Positions 18,114 to 26,211 of a stretch of 64,000 bases of DNA are shown here, one piece after another. A program made the position numbers and the translations under genes. Under the pieces are notes generated by a model. That model did not search any database. It had not been told where the DNA came from and worked only from the letters and a program-made list of their open reading frames with translations. Origin of the DNA: Nodosilinea sp. FACHB-131 (GTDB lineage Bacteria > Cyanobacteriota > Cyanobacteriia > Phormidesmidales > Phormidesmidaceae); the NCBI RefSeq assembly GCF_014695395.1, contig NZ_JACJOF010000023.1:62001-126000 (forward strand). Reading direction: 5' to 3'. Each line of letters opens with the position of its first letter. Position 1 is the first letter of the stretch.

Positions 18114-18224
18114 GAGGAGAGATTGAATCGTCAGCATTTTTGATCAATGCTTGGCTGTTTCAGTATCCTAAGTCGTGTTAACACGGCTTGTTCGCTGTCC
18201 ATGATTAACCTCTAGGAGGGTCTC

Positions 18225-19073
18225 ATGCAGCGTAAGTTGCGCACTAGGGCGGCTGCTCGTTCGGGGCAGCCTAAGTCTGTCAAGCCGTCATTTCGCCTGC
18301 CATTGGAAAAGATTGTCTTGCCGGCGATCGCGTTTCTCGTCGTGCTGCTGGTTTGGTGGGTAGTTGCCGAATTCTTCACCACACTGATGCCTACCCCTTG
18401 GCAAGCATTCGTCGACAACCTCGACTACATTTTTAACCCCTTTTTCCGACGCGGGCCGGGCAACTTGGGCATTGGCTGGCTGCTATTGGCCAGTCTACGG
18501 CGGGTGTTGATCGGGTTTTTGCTGGGGACTTTAGTCGCTATTCCCGTCGGCTTCTGGATCGGTCTCTCGCCTCGCGCCATGACGGCTATCAACCCCATAG
18601 TGCAGCTGTTTCGCCCGGTGTCTCCGGTAGCCTGGTTGCCCATTGCCCTGTCAATCTTTAACCTGGCTAACCCGTCGGCCATTTTCGTGATTTTTATTAC
18701 TTCACTGTGGCCCACGGTAATCAACACCGCCCTGGGTGTAGCCAGCGTTCCTAAAGACTATTTAGATGTGGCGCAGGTGCTAGAAATGCCACGCTGGCGG
18801 CAGATGACCAAGATTATCTGGCCTGCAAGTTTGCCCTATATATTTACCGGCCTACGGCTGAGTTTGGGGATTGCCTGGCTAGTGATTGTGGCCGTTGAAA
18901 TGCTCACGGGTGGTATTGGCATTGGCTTCTTTATCTGGGATGAATGGAACCGACTTAGCCTCAGCTCGGTATTTCTAGCAGTGGTTGTCATCGGCCTTAC
19001 TGGCCTGTTGCTAGACTACGCCATTACCCTAATCGAGCGATGGGCGACCCATCGCCCCGCCAAGGCTATGTAA
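18225..19073 (+). CDS. NitT/TauT-family ABC transporter permease (NrtB-like)
   Basis: This 282-residue inner-membrane permease has six or so transmembrane segments after a basic N-terminal tail. The ATG at 18225 has a strong AGGAGG site. The cytoplasmic EAA-type loop is visible as VPKDYLDVAQVLEMPRWRQMTKIIWPASLPYIFTGLRLSLGIAW, the surface that contacts the ATPase. It resembles the permeases of cyanobacterial nitrate, cyanate and bicarbonate transporters (NrtB/CynB/CmpB), but sequence alone does not fix the substrate. It is the first gene of a permease, binding protein, ATPase operon that follows a c-di-AMP riboswitch. Confidence 0.9.
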   Translation: MQRKLRTRAAARSGQPKSVKPSFRLPLEKIVLPAIAFLVVLLVWWVVAEFFTTLMPTPWQAFVDNLDYIFNPFFRRGPGNLGIGWLLLASLRRVLIGFLLGTLVAIPVGFWIGLSPRAMTAINPIVQLFRPVSPVAWLPIALSIFNLANPSAIFVIFITSLWPTVINTALGVASVPKDYLDVAQVLEMPRWRQMTKIIWPASLPYIFTGLRLSLGIAWLVIVAVEMLTGGIGIGFFIWDEWNRLSLSSVFLAVVVIGLTGLLLDYAITLIERWATHRPAKAM

Positions 19074-19184
19074 CCTGTAACTTGACTGGCAGATTCCCTC
19101 AACGGCAGGTTTGAGTAAGCATTCAAACACTGCTGGCCGGTCTAAAGCACTTCCTGACACCTCACAGACAAAAGGATTAAAGCC

Positions 19185-20594
19185 ATGACGAGGATCAATC
19201 GGCGATCGCTCCTTCAGGGGGCGGTTGGGTTTACGGCGGGGCTTGCCGCTTCGGCCTGTAGTCAGGCGTTGCGCCCGAGCGGTTCAGCACCCAGCAGTGG
19301 TGCGGCGGCTCAGGCTGCCAACATTGAGCAGGTTGTCGACCCGGCCAGCTTGGAGCGATCCCACATCAAAGTGGGCTACGTGCCCGTCAACGACTGCGCT
19401 CCCTTTGCGATCGCCCAGGCCAAAGGCTTTTTTCACAAATACGGGCTGACGGTCACCCTCAACCGCGAGGCCAGCTGGGGTACCTCCCGCGACGCCGTCA
19501 TCTTTGGGCGGCTCGACGCATCCCCGGTAGTCTCTGGGGCCGTCACCAACGCCCGGGTTGGAGCTGAGGGTGCCCCCCCAGCTCCCATGTGTGCTGCCCT
19601 AACCATTCACCGCCACGGCAACGCCATGACCATGAACCGCGCCATGTGGGAGTCTGGCCTACGCCCCTGGCGAGAATATGGCGGCGACCTAGAGGCCTTT
19701 GGTCGCGATTTTCGGGGCTATTTTGATGGAATACCCCCATCTCAACGGGTCTGGGCTGCGGTACTCAGTTCAGCCATCTACGAATACTTCATTCGCTACC
19801 TCTCGGCGGCGGCAGGGGTCGATCCAATAGAAGCGTTCCGCATCATTATTAGTCCGCCGCCGCAGATGGTCTCCAACATCAGAATTGGAGCGATGCAGGC
19901 CTATATGGTCGCCGAACCGTGGAATACTCGTGCCATTTCCGGCAACGAGGATGTTGGCTTTACCTTTGCCCATGGCAAAGAGATCTGGCAAGGCCACCCC
20001 GACCGGGTGCTAGCGGTGATGGAAGACTTTATCAACGAAAACCCCAAGACCTACCGCTCCCTCGTCAAGGCGATGATCGAGGCCTGCCGCTACTGCGACG
20101 ACCCGGCCAATCGAACCGAAGTTGCAGAGATTATTGCGGAGCGATCGTTCACTGGGGCAAAGCCCAAGTTTACAGAACCCGCCCTAGTGGGTAACTACAA
20201 CTACGGCGGTTTCGACGGCAAAGATCGCACGGTTCAGATGCCAGATAGCACCATCTTCTTTGACCTGCCCGAGAGCCTGCCCCACCCAGCCGGAGATCAC
20301 TCCACCTTTATGTGGCAGTCTCAGTCGATCTGGCTGATGACCCAGGCCACTCGCTGGGGGCAGATCGAGGAGTTTCCAGCCGATGCGGAGGCCAAAGCTA
20401 AGCAAGCCTGGCGCACCGATCTGTATCGAGACATCGCCAATGAAATGGGCATTGAGTGCCCAGCGGATGACTACAAGGTAGAGCCTGGAGAGCTGTTTAT
20501 TGATGGCATTGCCTATGACCCCAGCGATCCAGTGGGCTATTTGAACGGGTTTGAGATTCGCGCTAACCGTCCCCAGCGAATCTATATGGGGTGA
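19185..20594 (+). CDS. CmpA/NrtA-family substrate-binding lipoprotein
   Basis: This 469-residue binding protein has a twin-arginine stretch (NRRSLLQG) and a lipobox-like ending of the signal (GLAASAC), so it is probably exported and lipid-anchored. The binding domain begins IKVGYVPVNDCAPFAIAQAKGFFHKYGL and continues with DASPVVSGAVTNARVG, AYMVAEPWNTRA and TFAHGKEIWQGHPDRVLAVMEDF, which are typical of the NrtA/CmpA/CynA group. Ligands in that group include nitrate, nitrite, cyanate and bicarbonate; which one applies here is unknown. It lies 111 bp after the permease and 132 bp before the ATPase. The order B-A-D differs from the usual A-B-C-D of the nitrate operon. Confidence 0.88.
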   Translation: MTRINRRSLLQGAVGFTAGLAASACSQALRPSGSAPSSGAAAQAANIEQVVDPASLERSHIKVGYVPVNDCAPFAIAQAKGFFHKYGLTVTLNREASWGTSRDAVIFGRLDASPVVSGAVTNARVGAEGAPPAPMCAALTIHRHGNAMTMNRAMWESGLRPWREYGGDLEAFGRDFRGYFDGIPPSQRVWAAVLSSAIYEYFIRYLSAAAGVDPIEAFRIIISPPPQMVSNIRIGAMQAYMVAEPWNTRAISGNEDVGFTFAHGKEIWQGHPDRVLAVMEDFINENPKTYRSLVKAMIEACRYCDDPANRTEVAEIIAERSFTGAKPKFTEPALVGNYNYGGFDGKDRTVQMPDSTIFFDLPESLPHPAGDHSTFMWQSQSIWLMTQATRWGQIEEFPADAEAKAKQAWRTDLYRDIANEMGIECPADDYKVEPGELFIDGIAYDPSDPVGYLNGFEIRANRPQRIYMG

Positions 20595-20726
20595 GGGATG
20601 ACAGGTAGAAGGGCTGACAAGTCAAGATCTTTAGAGCGGCTAACTTTCTAGCTTTTAACCCTCAGTCAAGCCCGTTTTCCCTCAAGCAGTCTTCCTTGCT
20701 CTAGATGCATTATTTAGGAGAAAACC

Positions 20727-21569
20727 ATGGTCAAGTCAAGTCAATACTCGCAGCCCTCTGAGCATCGGCAGGCTGAATTTGAAACGGATTTTTTGGTCGT
20801 TCAAGACTTAGTGAAGGCTTACCCCAGTGCTGGCGGCGACCCTACGGTTGTGCTCGACAACATCAACCTCACCGTTGGGGCCAACGAGTTTATTGCCATT
20901 ATTGGCCACTCGGGCTGCGGCAAGTCGACGCTGCTCAAAATTGTCAGCGGCCTGGAGCAGGCCACCTCTGGCGGAGTGTTTTTGGAGGGTTCACCGATTA
21001 AAAAACCGGGGGCCGATCGCATGATGGTGTTTCAGCAGTATTCGCTGCTGCCCTGGCTGACGGTGCGCGAAAACGTGCGGTTGGCGGTGAATGAGGTGTG
21101 TGACCATCTCTCGCCCCGCGATCGCACTGACCTGGTGGAAGAACACCTGGCGATGGTGAACCTGACCGCCGCCGCCGAAAAATACCCCGACGAGCTGTCG
21201 GGCGGCATGAAACAGCGGGTGGGCATTGCCCGCGCCCTGGCGATTCGGCCCAAGATGCTGCTGATGGATGAACCTTTTGGTGCGCTTGATGCTCTGACCC
21301 GGGGCCACCTTCAGCGTCAGGTGCTCGACATTTGGGAGCGCAACCCCCAGGCGGTGATGATGATTACCCACGATGTAGATGAGGCGATCTATATGGCCGA
21401 TCGCATTGTGATGATGACCAATGGCCCCAATGCCCACATCGGCGAAATTTTGGAAGTGCCGTTTGACCACCCGCGCGATCGCACGGCCCTGCGCGAATCT
21501 AAAGAGTACTATGAACTCCGCAACCACGCCCTCGGGTTCCTCGACAACTACTTTGAGCAAATGAGCTAG
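20727..21569 (+). CDS. NitT/TauT-family ABC transporter ATP-binding protein (NrtD-like)
   Basis: This is a 280-residue ABC ATPase. Walker A is GHSGCGKSTLLKIVSG, the Q-loop lies in MVFQQYSLLPWLT, the signature is LSGGMKQRVGIARALA, Walker B is MLLMDEPFGALDALTR and the H-loop is MITHDVDEAIYMADRIV. It powers the transporter formed with the two upstream products. It has a single nucleotide-binding domain and no extra regulatory domain, as in NrtD/CmpD/CynD. The start at 20727 is preceded by a TTAGGAG-type ribosome site. Confidence 0.92.
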   Translation: MVKSSQYSQPSEHRQAEFETDFLVVQDLVKAYPSAGGDPTVVLDNINLTVGANEFIAIIGHSGCGKSTLLKIVSGLEQATSGGVFLEGSPIKKPGADRMMVFQQYSLLPWLTVRENVRLAVNEVCDHLSPRDRTDLVEEHLAMVNLTAAAEKYPDELSGGMKQRVGIARALAIRPKMLLMDEPFGALDALTRGHLQRQVLDIWERNPQAVMMITHDVDEAIYMADRIVMMTNGPNAHIGEILEVPFDHPRDRTALRESKEYYELRNHALGFLDNYFEQMS

Positions 21570-21608
21570 GGCGTTGGGGTGAGCAACGCTGACCACAGCT
21601 CACTGGCT

Positions 21609-21857
21609 CTACTCCGCTAATACGTAGCGGGTGAGCACGCGCATGATTTCGTTGATGCGCCCAGTGGGCTGGGGTTTACTCCATTCGCGCACTTCGGCAA
21701 AGCCGAGGCGATATAGTTCGTGGATGATGCGCTCTACACCGTGGGCGCTGCCGACAACTAATATGCGAATGACCTCGCGCCCCGGCTCGGCAGCGGGTTC
21801 GATGGTGACTTGCAGTGTGGGGCTAGACAGTGCTGAAGGAATAAACGCTTGTTGCAT
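21609..21857 (-). CDS. Small conserved hypothetical protein
   Basis: This 82-residue protein, MQQAFIPSALSSPTLQ..., contains IRILVVGSAHGVERIIHELYRLGFAEVREWSKPQPTGRINEIMRVLTRYVL. I recall short cyanobacterial proteins with the GSxxxVxxxIHxLYxLGFAEVxEWS and PTGRxxEIMRVLTRY patterns but not a function. No membrane or signal segment is present. It is convergent with the ABC transporter operon and divergent from the HTH gene. A long inverted repeat begins 13 bp upstream of its start. Confidence 0.75.
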   Translation of the reverse strand: MQQAFIPSALSSPTLQVTIEPAAEPGREVIRILVVGSAHGVERIIHELYRLGFAEVREWSKPQPTGRINEIMRVLTRYVLAE

Positions 21858-21869
21858 AGGGACACCTTC

Positions 21870-21940
21870 ATGTAATCGCTTAAGATGACAAGCGCATCAT
21901 ACAGCATCCCTCGCAAAGATGTCATCTCTTGCGATTACAT
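21870..21940. promoter_or_regulatory. 21-bp imperfect inverted repeat in a divergent promoter region
   Basis: The left arm, 21870-21890, begins ATGTAATCGC and ends AGATGACA. The right arm, 21920-21940, begins TGTCATCT and ends GCGATTACAT. They are complementary at 18 of 21 positions (three central mismatches) around a 29-nt spacer. It lies between the small gene at 21857 and the HTH gene and could be the operator of that HTH protein. Confidence 0.7.
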
Positions 21941-21974
21941 TTACGATGCTCTGCTCCTTTGGGACGATGGGAGC

Positions 21975-22211
21975 ATGGGAAGAGCAGGCAAAGCGCTACG
22001 AGAAGTCCTCACACAGTACGGCATTAGCCAAAATAGTCTTGCCGTCAAAATGGGCTTGCAGCGATCGGCTATCTACAAATGGTTTCACGAAGAACGCGAT
22101 CCTACAGCGGAAACAGTTGTAGATATTACAGAAGCGTTGAAGAGCCTAAATTCTCAGGCTGCCGAAGATTTCGTAAAGCTGTACCTGGGCGACGTACTCT
22201 CAGATTCGTAA
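21975..22211 (+). CDS. XRE-type helix-turn-helix protein
   Basis: This 78-residue one-domain regulator, MGRAGKALREVLTQYGISQ..., has the Xre/Cro-type HTH ALREVLTQYGISQNSLAVKMGLQRSAIYKWFHEERDPTAETVVDITEAL. Such small HTH proteins are frequent near mobile or accessory genes. The frame is open back to 21885, but that would translate the inverted repeat; I prefer 21975, where the domain begins and GGGAGC precedes. It lies about 100 bp before the membrane protein at 22309 and may regulate it or itself. Confidence 0.8.
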   Translation: MGRAGKALREVLTQYGISQNSLAVKMGLQRSAIYKWFHEERDPTAETVVDITEALKSLNSQAAEDFVKLYLGDVLSDS

Positions 22212-22308
22212 GCACGCATACTACGCCAATAGGACGTCCCAAATCCGTAAAACTCCTGAGATTGGGCACCCTAGATGAAGTAGTAAACAGGCTTACTCGG
22301 TGGCCCCT

Positions 22309-23538
22309 ATGACAGACTCTCTCAAAGCCGCTGCAAAAGCAGGGGACATCAAAGCACTCGAAGCCTTGATGAACAAATCCTTTGAGTCGAAGGGGGTTAC
22401 AGTTCGAGTGACCAGTTCAGGGGCTTTACTCAAGATAGTTGTGCGGGGCAAGGAGACACTTGATAAAGCACTGCTACCCACTATTCAGAAAGGACTGGCA
22501 GGTATTTCCCCTAAGGGCTTTGAGCAAGCTATTGTTACGGCAAGAGTCATTGGAAAAGCTGATGCTTGGTCTCATAAGTGGGAATTGCCTAGAGAGAGAC
22601 AAGCAGAATCGCCACCTGATGCTGCTATCTCTGCCTCATTACCTGCACCTAAGCCAGCTGTAAAAGTCTTAACTAGCAGCAAAAAGTCAAAGCTTTGGTA
22701 TCAAAAGAATTGGCTGATTATTAGTCTGCTGATACTATTTCCTATCGCTGGCATTCCCCTTGCTTGGATAAGTAAATGGCCTAGGAGAAATAAAATTGGC
22801 GCATCGACCGCTAGCGGGCTTTGGCTTTTACTATCCTTCCTTACACAATTGGTTCCTGAGACACAGCCAAGAGTTGCCCAAGAAGATTCTCAAGCGCCAA
22901 CGACAGAACTAGCAGTAGCAGCAGAAGAACAAGCGGAAACTTCTGATTCTGTTCAAGATCGCGTGTTTGCAGATGCAGTTAATCAGGCAATGGCAGCGGC
23001 AGGGGCTGCCCAAACAGCTCAAAATTCTGATGATTGGAAAAATGTATCAAACCTCTGGACTACAGCTATTGAATTGATGAGAGCTGTCCCAGAGACTAGC
23101 CAGAACTACCAGGCAGCTCAGCAGAAAGTATCTGAATATCAATCCAATCTTGCGTATGCTAATCAAAATCAGAAAATTCAAACAAGTAGCGCTTCTAAGC
23201 CAGAGGCAAAAGCTTTTTCAAAAGTCCTCGCTAGTTTTGTGAACGAATCTAGCAAAGAGGTCAACGAAATCATAGCTCTTACAGCCCACGTTGCCGATCA
23301 TGGCACACTAGGCGACTTTGCAGAATTAGATGCTTTAGGAAAGGGCTTTGTTATGATGACAATACTTAATTCTTGGATTGTAGAAGGCAAAACATCTAAA
23401 TCTCTAACTCTTGAAGAAGAGCAAGAAATTATTACCGACTTAACTTTAGTTTTATCTGAAGCAGAAAAGGCCTATCCTAACGAGTCTATATACAAAGCCG
23501 CGAGTGTGGTTGCGGCAGCGTCAGGAATCATCAAGTAG
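22309..23538 (+). CDS. Unknown membrane protein with a C-terminal helical region
   Basis: This is a 409-residue protein of no recognised function. Residues about 1-100 form a soluble domain with SLKAAAKAGDIKALEALMNK and later an ARVIGKADAWSHKWEL stretch. Then come a Pro/Ala linker and two hydrophobic segments (WLIISLLILFPIAGIPLAWI and TASGLWLLLSFLTQLV). An acidic region and a helical repeat-like piece follow, with NLWTTAIELMRAVPETSQNYQAAQQKVSEYQSNLAYA, a W-x-x-A...L...VP...Y..A..K...Y..NL..A motif common in cyanobacterial secreted or TPR-like proteins. The base composition is clearly more AT-rich than the operons around it. A GTG at 22300 is an alternative start. Confidence 0.75.
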   Translation: MTDSLKAAAKAGDIKALEALMNKSFESKGVTVRVTSSGALLKIVVRGKETLDKALLPTIQKGLAGISPKGFEQAIVTARVIGKADAWSHKWELPRERQAESPPDAAISASLPAPKPAVKVLTSSKKSKLWYQKNWLIISLLILFPIAGIPLAWISKWPRRNKIGASTASGLWLLLSFLTQLVPETQPRVAQEDSQAPTTELAVAAEEQAETSDSVQDRVFADAVNQAMAAAGAAQTAQNSDDWKNVSNLWTTAIELMRAVPETSQNYQAAQQKVSEYQSNLAYANQNQKIQTSSASKPEAKAFSKVLASFVNESSKEVNEIIALTAHVADHGTLGDFAELDALGKGFVMMTILNSWIVEGKTSKSLTLEEEQEIITDLTLVLSEAEKAYPNESIYKAASVVAAASGIIK

Positions 23539-23843
23539 CCAACTACAAATATTCTCTGGGTGGCAAAGTGGTCATTAATCATTATTAAAACTTATGCTGC
23601 CCTAGTGAGCCCAATCTTTTTAGAAACCAGGCAAGTTTAGCAGGTTGCATTGGAGCGATCGCCTATTCTCTCGACTAGGCAATATGCTCAAAAACCAAGA
23701 CCAAGATCAGCTTTAGGGTGCGTAGCACTCAGGCGAGGCTCCGCGATCTCCAACAACCGTAGGGTGCATTCGCGCAGCAATGCACCACTTTGAGGTTTCA
23801 CCCACCGTTGGGCACCTTGATACAAAGTGCATCCCTCGTTTCC
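23539..23843. other. Intergenic region holding the left REP of the RAYT unit
   Basis: This 305-bp stretch between the unknown membrane protein and the transposase has no supported gene. It contains a GCGATCGC site, a partial REP-like sequence near 23712-23745 and the complete hairpin at 23759-23789. Confidence 0.55.
23759..23789 (+). repeat. Left REP hairpin of the RAYT unit
   Basis: The GTAG foot is followed by the stem GGTGCATT, the loop CGCGCAGC and AATGCACC, then ACT. The whole 31 bp is exactly the reverse complement of 24371-24401 on the other side of the transposase gene. Confidence 0.92.
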
Positions 23844-24335
23844 ATGCCCAACTACCGACGTTGCTACCAACCCGGCGGCAGCTTCTTCTTCACCCACGTT
23901 ACCTATCAACGCTATCCCTGGCTCTGTACCAATTTAGGCAGGCAGTCCTTGCGCAATGCCATCATCACGGTACGGAAAAAGTATCCTTTTACCATTGATG
24001 CCTTTGTGCTCTTACCCGACCATTTCCATTGCATTTGGACATTGCCTGAGAAGGATGTCGATTACGCTAAGCGGTGGCGGCTGATCAAGCTGATGGTGAC
24101 AAAAGCTTGCGGCCAGGAGTTAGCGCTGCCGTCTGAGAAAAGCCCATCGGGGGAGCGGCGTAGGGAAGGGAATTTGTGGCAACGGCGCTATTGGGAGAGC
24201 TGCATTCGAGATGAGCAGGATTTTGTGAGCCATTGTGAGTATATTCACAACAATCCGGTGAAGCATAGATTGGTTGAGTGCCCAACGGATTGGGCGTTTT
24301 CAAGTGTGCATCGGTATTTGCGGGAGGAGCGGTAA
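23844..24335 (+). CDS. REP-associated tyrosine transposase (RAYT)
   Basis: This 163-residue protein is of the Y1 transposase-like RAYT group (TnpA_REP). It has RRCYQPGGSFFFTHVTYQRYPWL, the HUH metal motif in LLPDHFHCIWTLPE, and GNLWQRRYWESCIRDEQDFVSHCEYIHNNPVKHRLV, which carries the catalytic Tyr and the conserved IHxNPVKHxLV. These enzymes nick and rejoin single-stranded REP hairpins with a GTAG-like foot. The gene is framed by an exact inverted pair of such hairpins (23759-23789, 24371-24401), so the whole unit looks like a mobile or domesticated REPtron. The start at 23844 (MPNYRRCY) is the family start. Confidence 0.93.
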   Translation: MPNYRRCYQPGGSFFFTHVTYQRYPWLCTNLGRQSLRNAIITVRKKYPFTIDAFVLLPDHFHCIWTLPEKDVDYAKRWRLIKLMVTKACGQELALPSEKSPSGERRREGNLWQRRYWESCIRDEQDFVSHCEYIHNNPVKHRLVECPTDWAFSSVHRYLREER

Positions 24336-24370
24336 TCGGGGAGGAATTCGCTCAGTTCAAAGACACTCTC

Positions 24371-24401
24371 AGTGGTGCATTGCTGCGCGAATGCACCCTA
24401 C
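24371..24401 (-). repeat. Right REP hairpin of the RAYT unit
   Basis: This is the exact reverse complement of 23759-23789: AGTGGTGCATTGC...GCACCCTAC, with the GTAG foot on the minus strand pointing away from the transposase. Confidence 0.92.
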
Positions 24402-24548
24402 AAGCTTGTTGGCATTTGCCTGATGGCGACCCGGTTCAGGCATCATAAGCACTCTTGTTGCCTCAGATCGCTCTCACAGGCGAAAGGATGCAGAGCCATA
24501 GCGCTAAAATGGGAAGCTGCGTTGTTGCTATACCCAAAGCCTAGACCT

Positions 24549-25910
24549 ATGGCCGGTTCTGCTCGTCAATATCACATCACCACCTTCGGCTGCCAGATGA
24601 ACAAGGCCGACTCCGAACGCATGGCGGGCATCCTCGACACCATGGGCCTCACCTGGACCGACGACCCCTACGACGCCGACGTGGTGCTCTACAACACCTG
24701 CACCATTCGCGACAACGCCGAGCAAAAGGTTTACTCCTACCTGGGTCGCCAAGCCAGACGCAAGCACGAAAACCCCGACCTGACGCTAATTGTGGCCGGG
24801 TGCGTCGCCCAGCAAGAAGGCGAAGCCCTGCTGCGCCGGGTGCCCGAACTCGACCTGGTGATGGGGCCACAGCACGCCAACCGCCTGCAAGACCTGCTGG
24901 AGCAGGTGTTCGACGGCAACCAGGTCGTCGCCACCGAAGAGGTGGACATCATGGAAGACATCACCAAGCCCCGGCGCGACAGCACCATTACCGCCTGGGT
25001 GAACGTGATCTACGGCTGCAACGAGCGCTGCACCTACTGTGTGGTGCCCGGCGTGCGCGGCGTTGAGCAGTCGCGCACCCCCGAGGCCATCCGCGCCGAG
25101 ATGGAAGAACTGGGCCGCCAGGGGTTCAAAGAAGTCACCCTGCTGGGTCAAAACATCGACGCCTATGGCCGCGACCTGCCCGGCTCCACCGCCGACGGCA
25201 GGCACCAGCACACCTTCACCGACCTGCTATATTTCGTCCACGATGTGCCCGGCATTGAGCGCATTCGCTTTGCCACCAGCCACCCCCGCTACTTTACCGA
25301 GCGGCTGATTCGCGCCTGTGCTGAGCTGCCCAAGGTGTGCGAGCACTTCCACATTCCCTTTCAGTCGGGCGACAACGATGTACTGAAAGCCATGGCGCGG
25401 GGCTACACCCACGAAAAATATCGTCGCATCATCGACACCGTGCGGCGCTACCTGCCCGACGCCGCCCTCAGTGCCGATGCGATCGTCGGCTTCCCCGGCG
25501 AAACCGAGGAGCAGTTTCAGCGCACGATGGATTTAGTCAATGACATTGGCTTTGATCAGCTCAACACGGCGGCCTATTCGCCCCGCCCCGGCACCCCCGC
25601 CGCCCTGTGGGAAAACCAGTTGTTTGAGGAGGTGAAGGCCGATCGCCTCCAGCGGCTAAATCATCTGGTGAATACGAAGGCGGCGGAGCGATCGCAGCGC
25701 TACCAGGACCGCATCGAAGAAGTGCTCGTCGAAGCCGCCAACCCCAAAAACCCCACCCAGGTGATGGGCCGTACCCGGGGCAACCGCCTCGCCTTCTTCC
25801 CCGGCGATATTGCAGTGCTGAAAGGCGAACTGGTGCCGGTCAAGATCACCGAAGTGCGCCCCTTTAGCCTGACTGGCGAACCACTGCGGGTGCCAGCGAT
25901 CGCGGGCTAA
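24549..25910 (+). CDS. miaB: tRNA-2-methylthio-N6-dimethylallyladenosine synthase
   Basis: This 453-residue radical-SAM methylthiotransferase modifies A37 of tRNAs reading UNN codons. The N-terminal domain supplies cluster-binding cysteines in [22 protein letters not shown] and AGCVAQQEG. The radical-SAM motif is [11 protein letters not shown], and the C-terminal TRAM domain ends with [28 protein letters not shown] start at ATG 24549 ([18 protein letters not shown]); the frame is open back to 24372, but that part reads through the REP and has no family similarity. Confidence 0.96.
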   Translation: MAGSARQYHITTFGCQMNKADSERMAGILDTMGLTWTDDPYDADVVLYNTCTIRDNAEQKVYSYLGRQARRKHENPDLTLIVAGCVAQQEGEALLRRVPELDLVMGPQHANRLQDLLEQVFDGNQVVATEEVDIMEDITKPRRDSTITAWVNVIYGCNERCTYCVVPGVRGVEQSRTPEAIRAEMEELGRQGFKEVTLLGQNIDAYGRDLPGSTADGRHQHTFTDLLYFVHDVPGIERIRFATSHPRYFTERLIRACAELPKVCEHFHIPFQSGDNDVLKAMARGYTHEKYRRIIDTVRRYLPDAALSADAIVGFPGETEEQFQRTMDLVNDIGFDQLNTAAYSPRPGTPAALWENQLFEEVKADRLQRLNHLVNTKAAERSQRYQDRIEEVLVEAANPKNPTQVMGRTRGNRLAFFPGDIAVLKGELVPVKITEVRPFSLTGEPLRVPAIAG

Positions 25911-26211
25911 TTGCTGCCAAGCATTGAGCTGACAACTTAAGGACACCATAATTTGCTGAGCGCAGGGGCTGAGGCTGCTGCGCTGTTTTGTCGTGCGATC
26001 GCGGCTGGAGCCCGCTTTGGCCAAATTGGGATTGCAAGGGGGAGAGGGTGCGATCGCCCAACTCAGTCCGCTCAAGAGCCTTTAATTTCTGTGCCTTTAG
26101 CTACATTTATGTGACCATGTCAGCAAAATGTGACAAAATACTTCCAAAGTATTTTTGCTTATCGACTGCGTCAAGCAGTCGGGCGGTTCAGGGCCAATAG
26201 CGGACACCACC
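25911..26211. other. Intergenic region with a perfect 9-bp hairpin
   Basis: This 300-bp stretch between miaB and the HPP gene contains two GCGATCGC-like sites and, at 26135-26155, AAAATACTT-CCA-AAGTATTTT, a perfect 9-bp hairpin 57 bp before the HPP start. The latter may be a regulator site or a weak terminator. No gene is supported. Confidence 0.5.

Larger units (their letters stand above)
23759..24401. mobile_element. RAYT-REP unit (REPtron-like)
   Basis: A single RAYT gene lies between two 31-bp REP hairpins in perfect inverted orientation, with no target-site duplication visible outside them. Whether it still moves cannot be told from one genome; RAYTs are often single-copy and vertically kept. 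Confidence 0.8.

Noticed and set aside
17569-18224. NtcA site (GTA-N8-TAC) expected for a nitrate transporter
   Set aside because: I scanned the region and found no convincing GTA-N8-TAC with a properly spaced -10; the riboswitch is the supported control element.
20991-21596. 201-residue minus-strand ORF
   Set aside because: It lies fully opposite the ABC ATPase, has His/Val-rich shadow composition, and its frame is set by the codon bias of the real gene.
24372-24548. 59-codon N-terminal extension of MiaB
   Set aside because: It reads through the right REP hairpin and has no MiaB similarity; the family start is ATG 24549.
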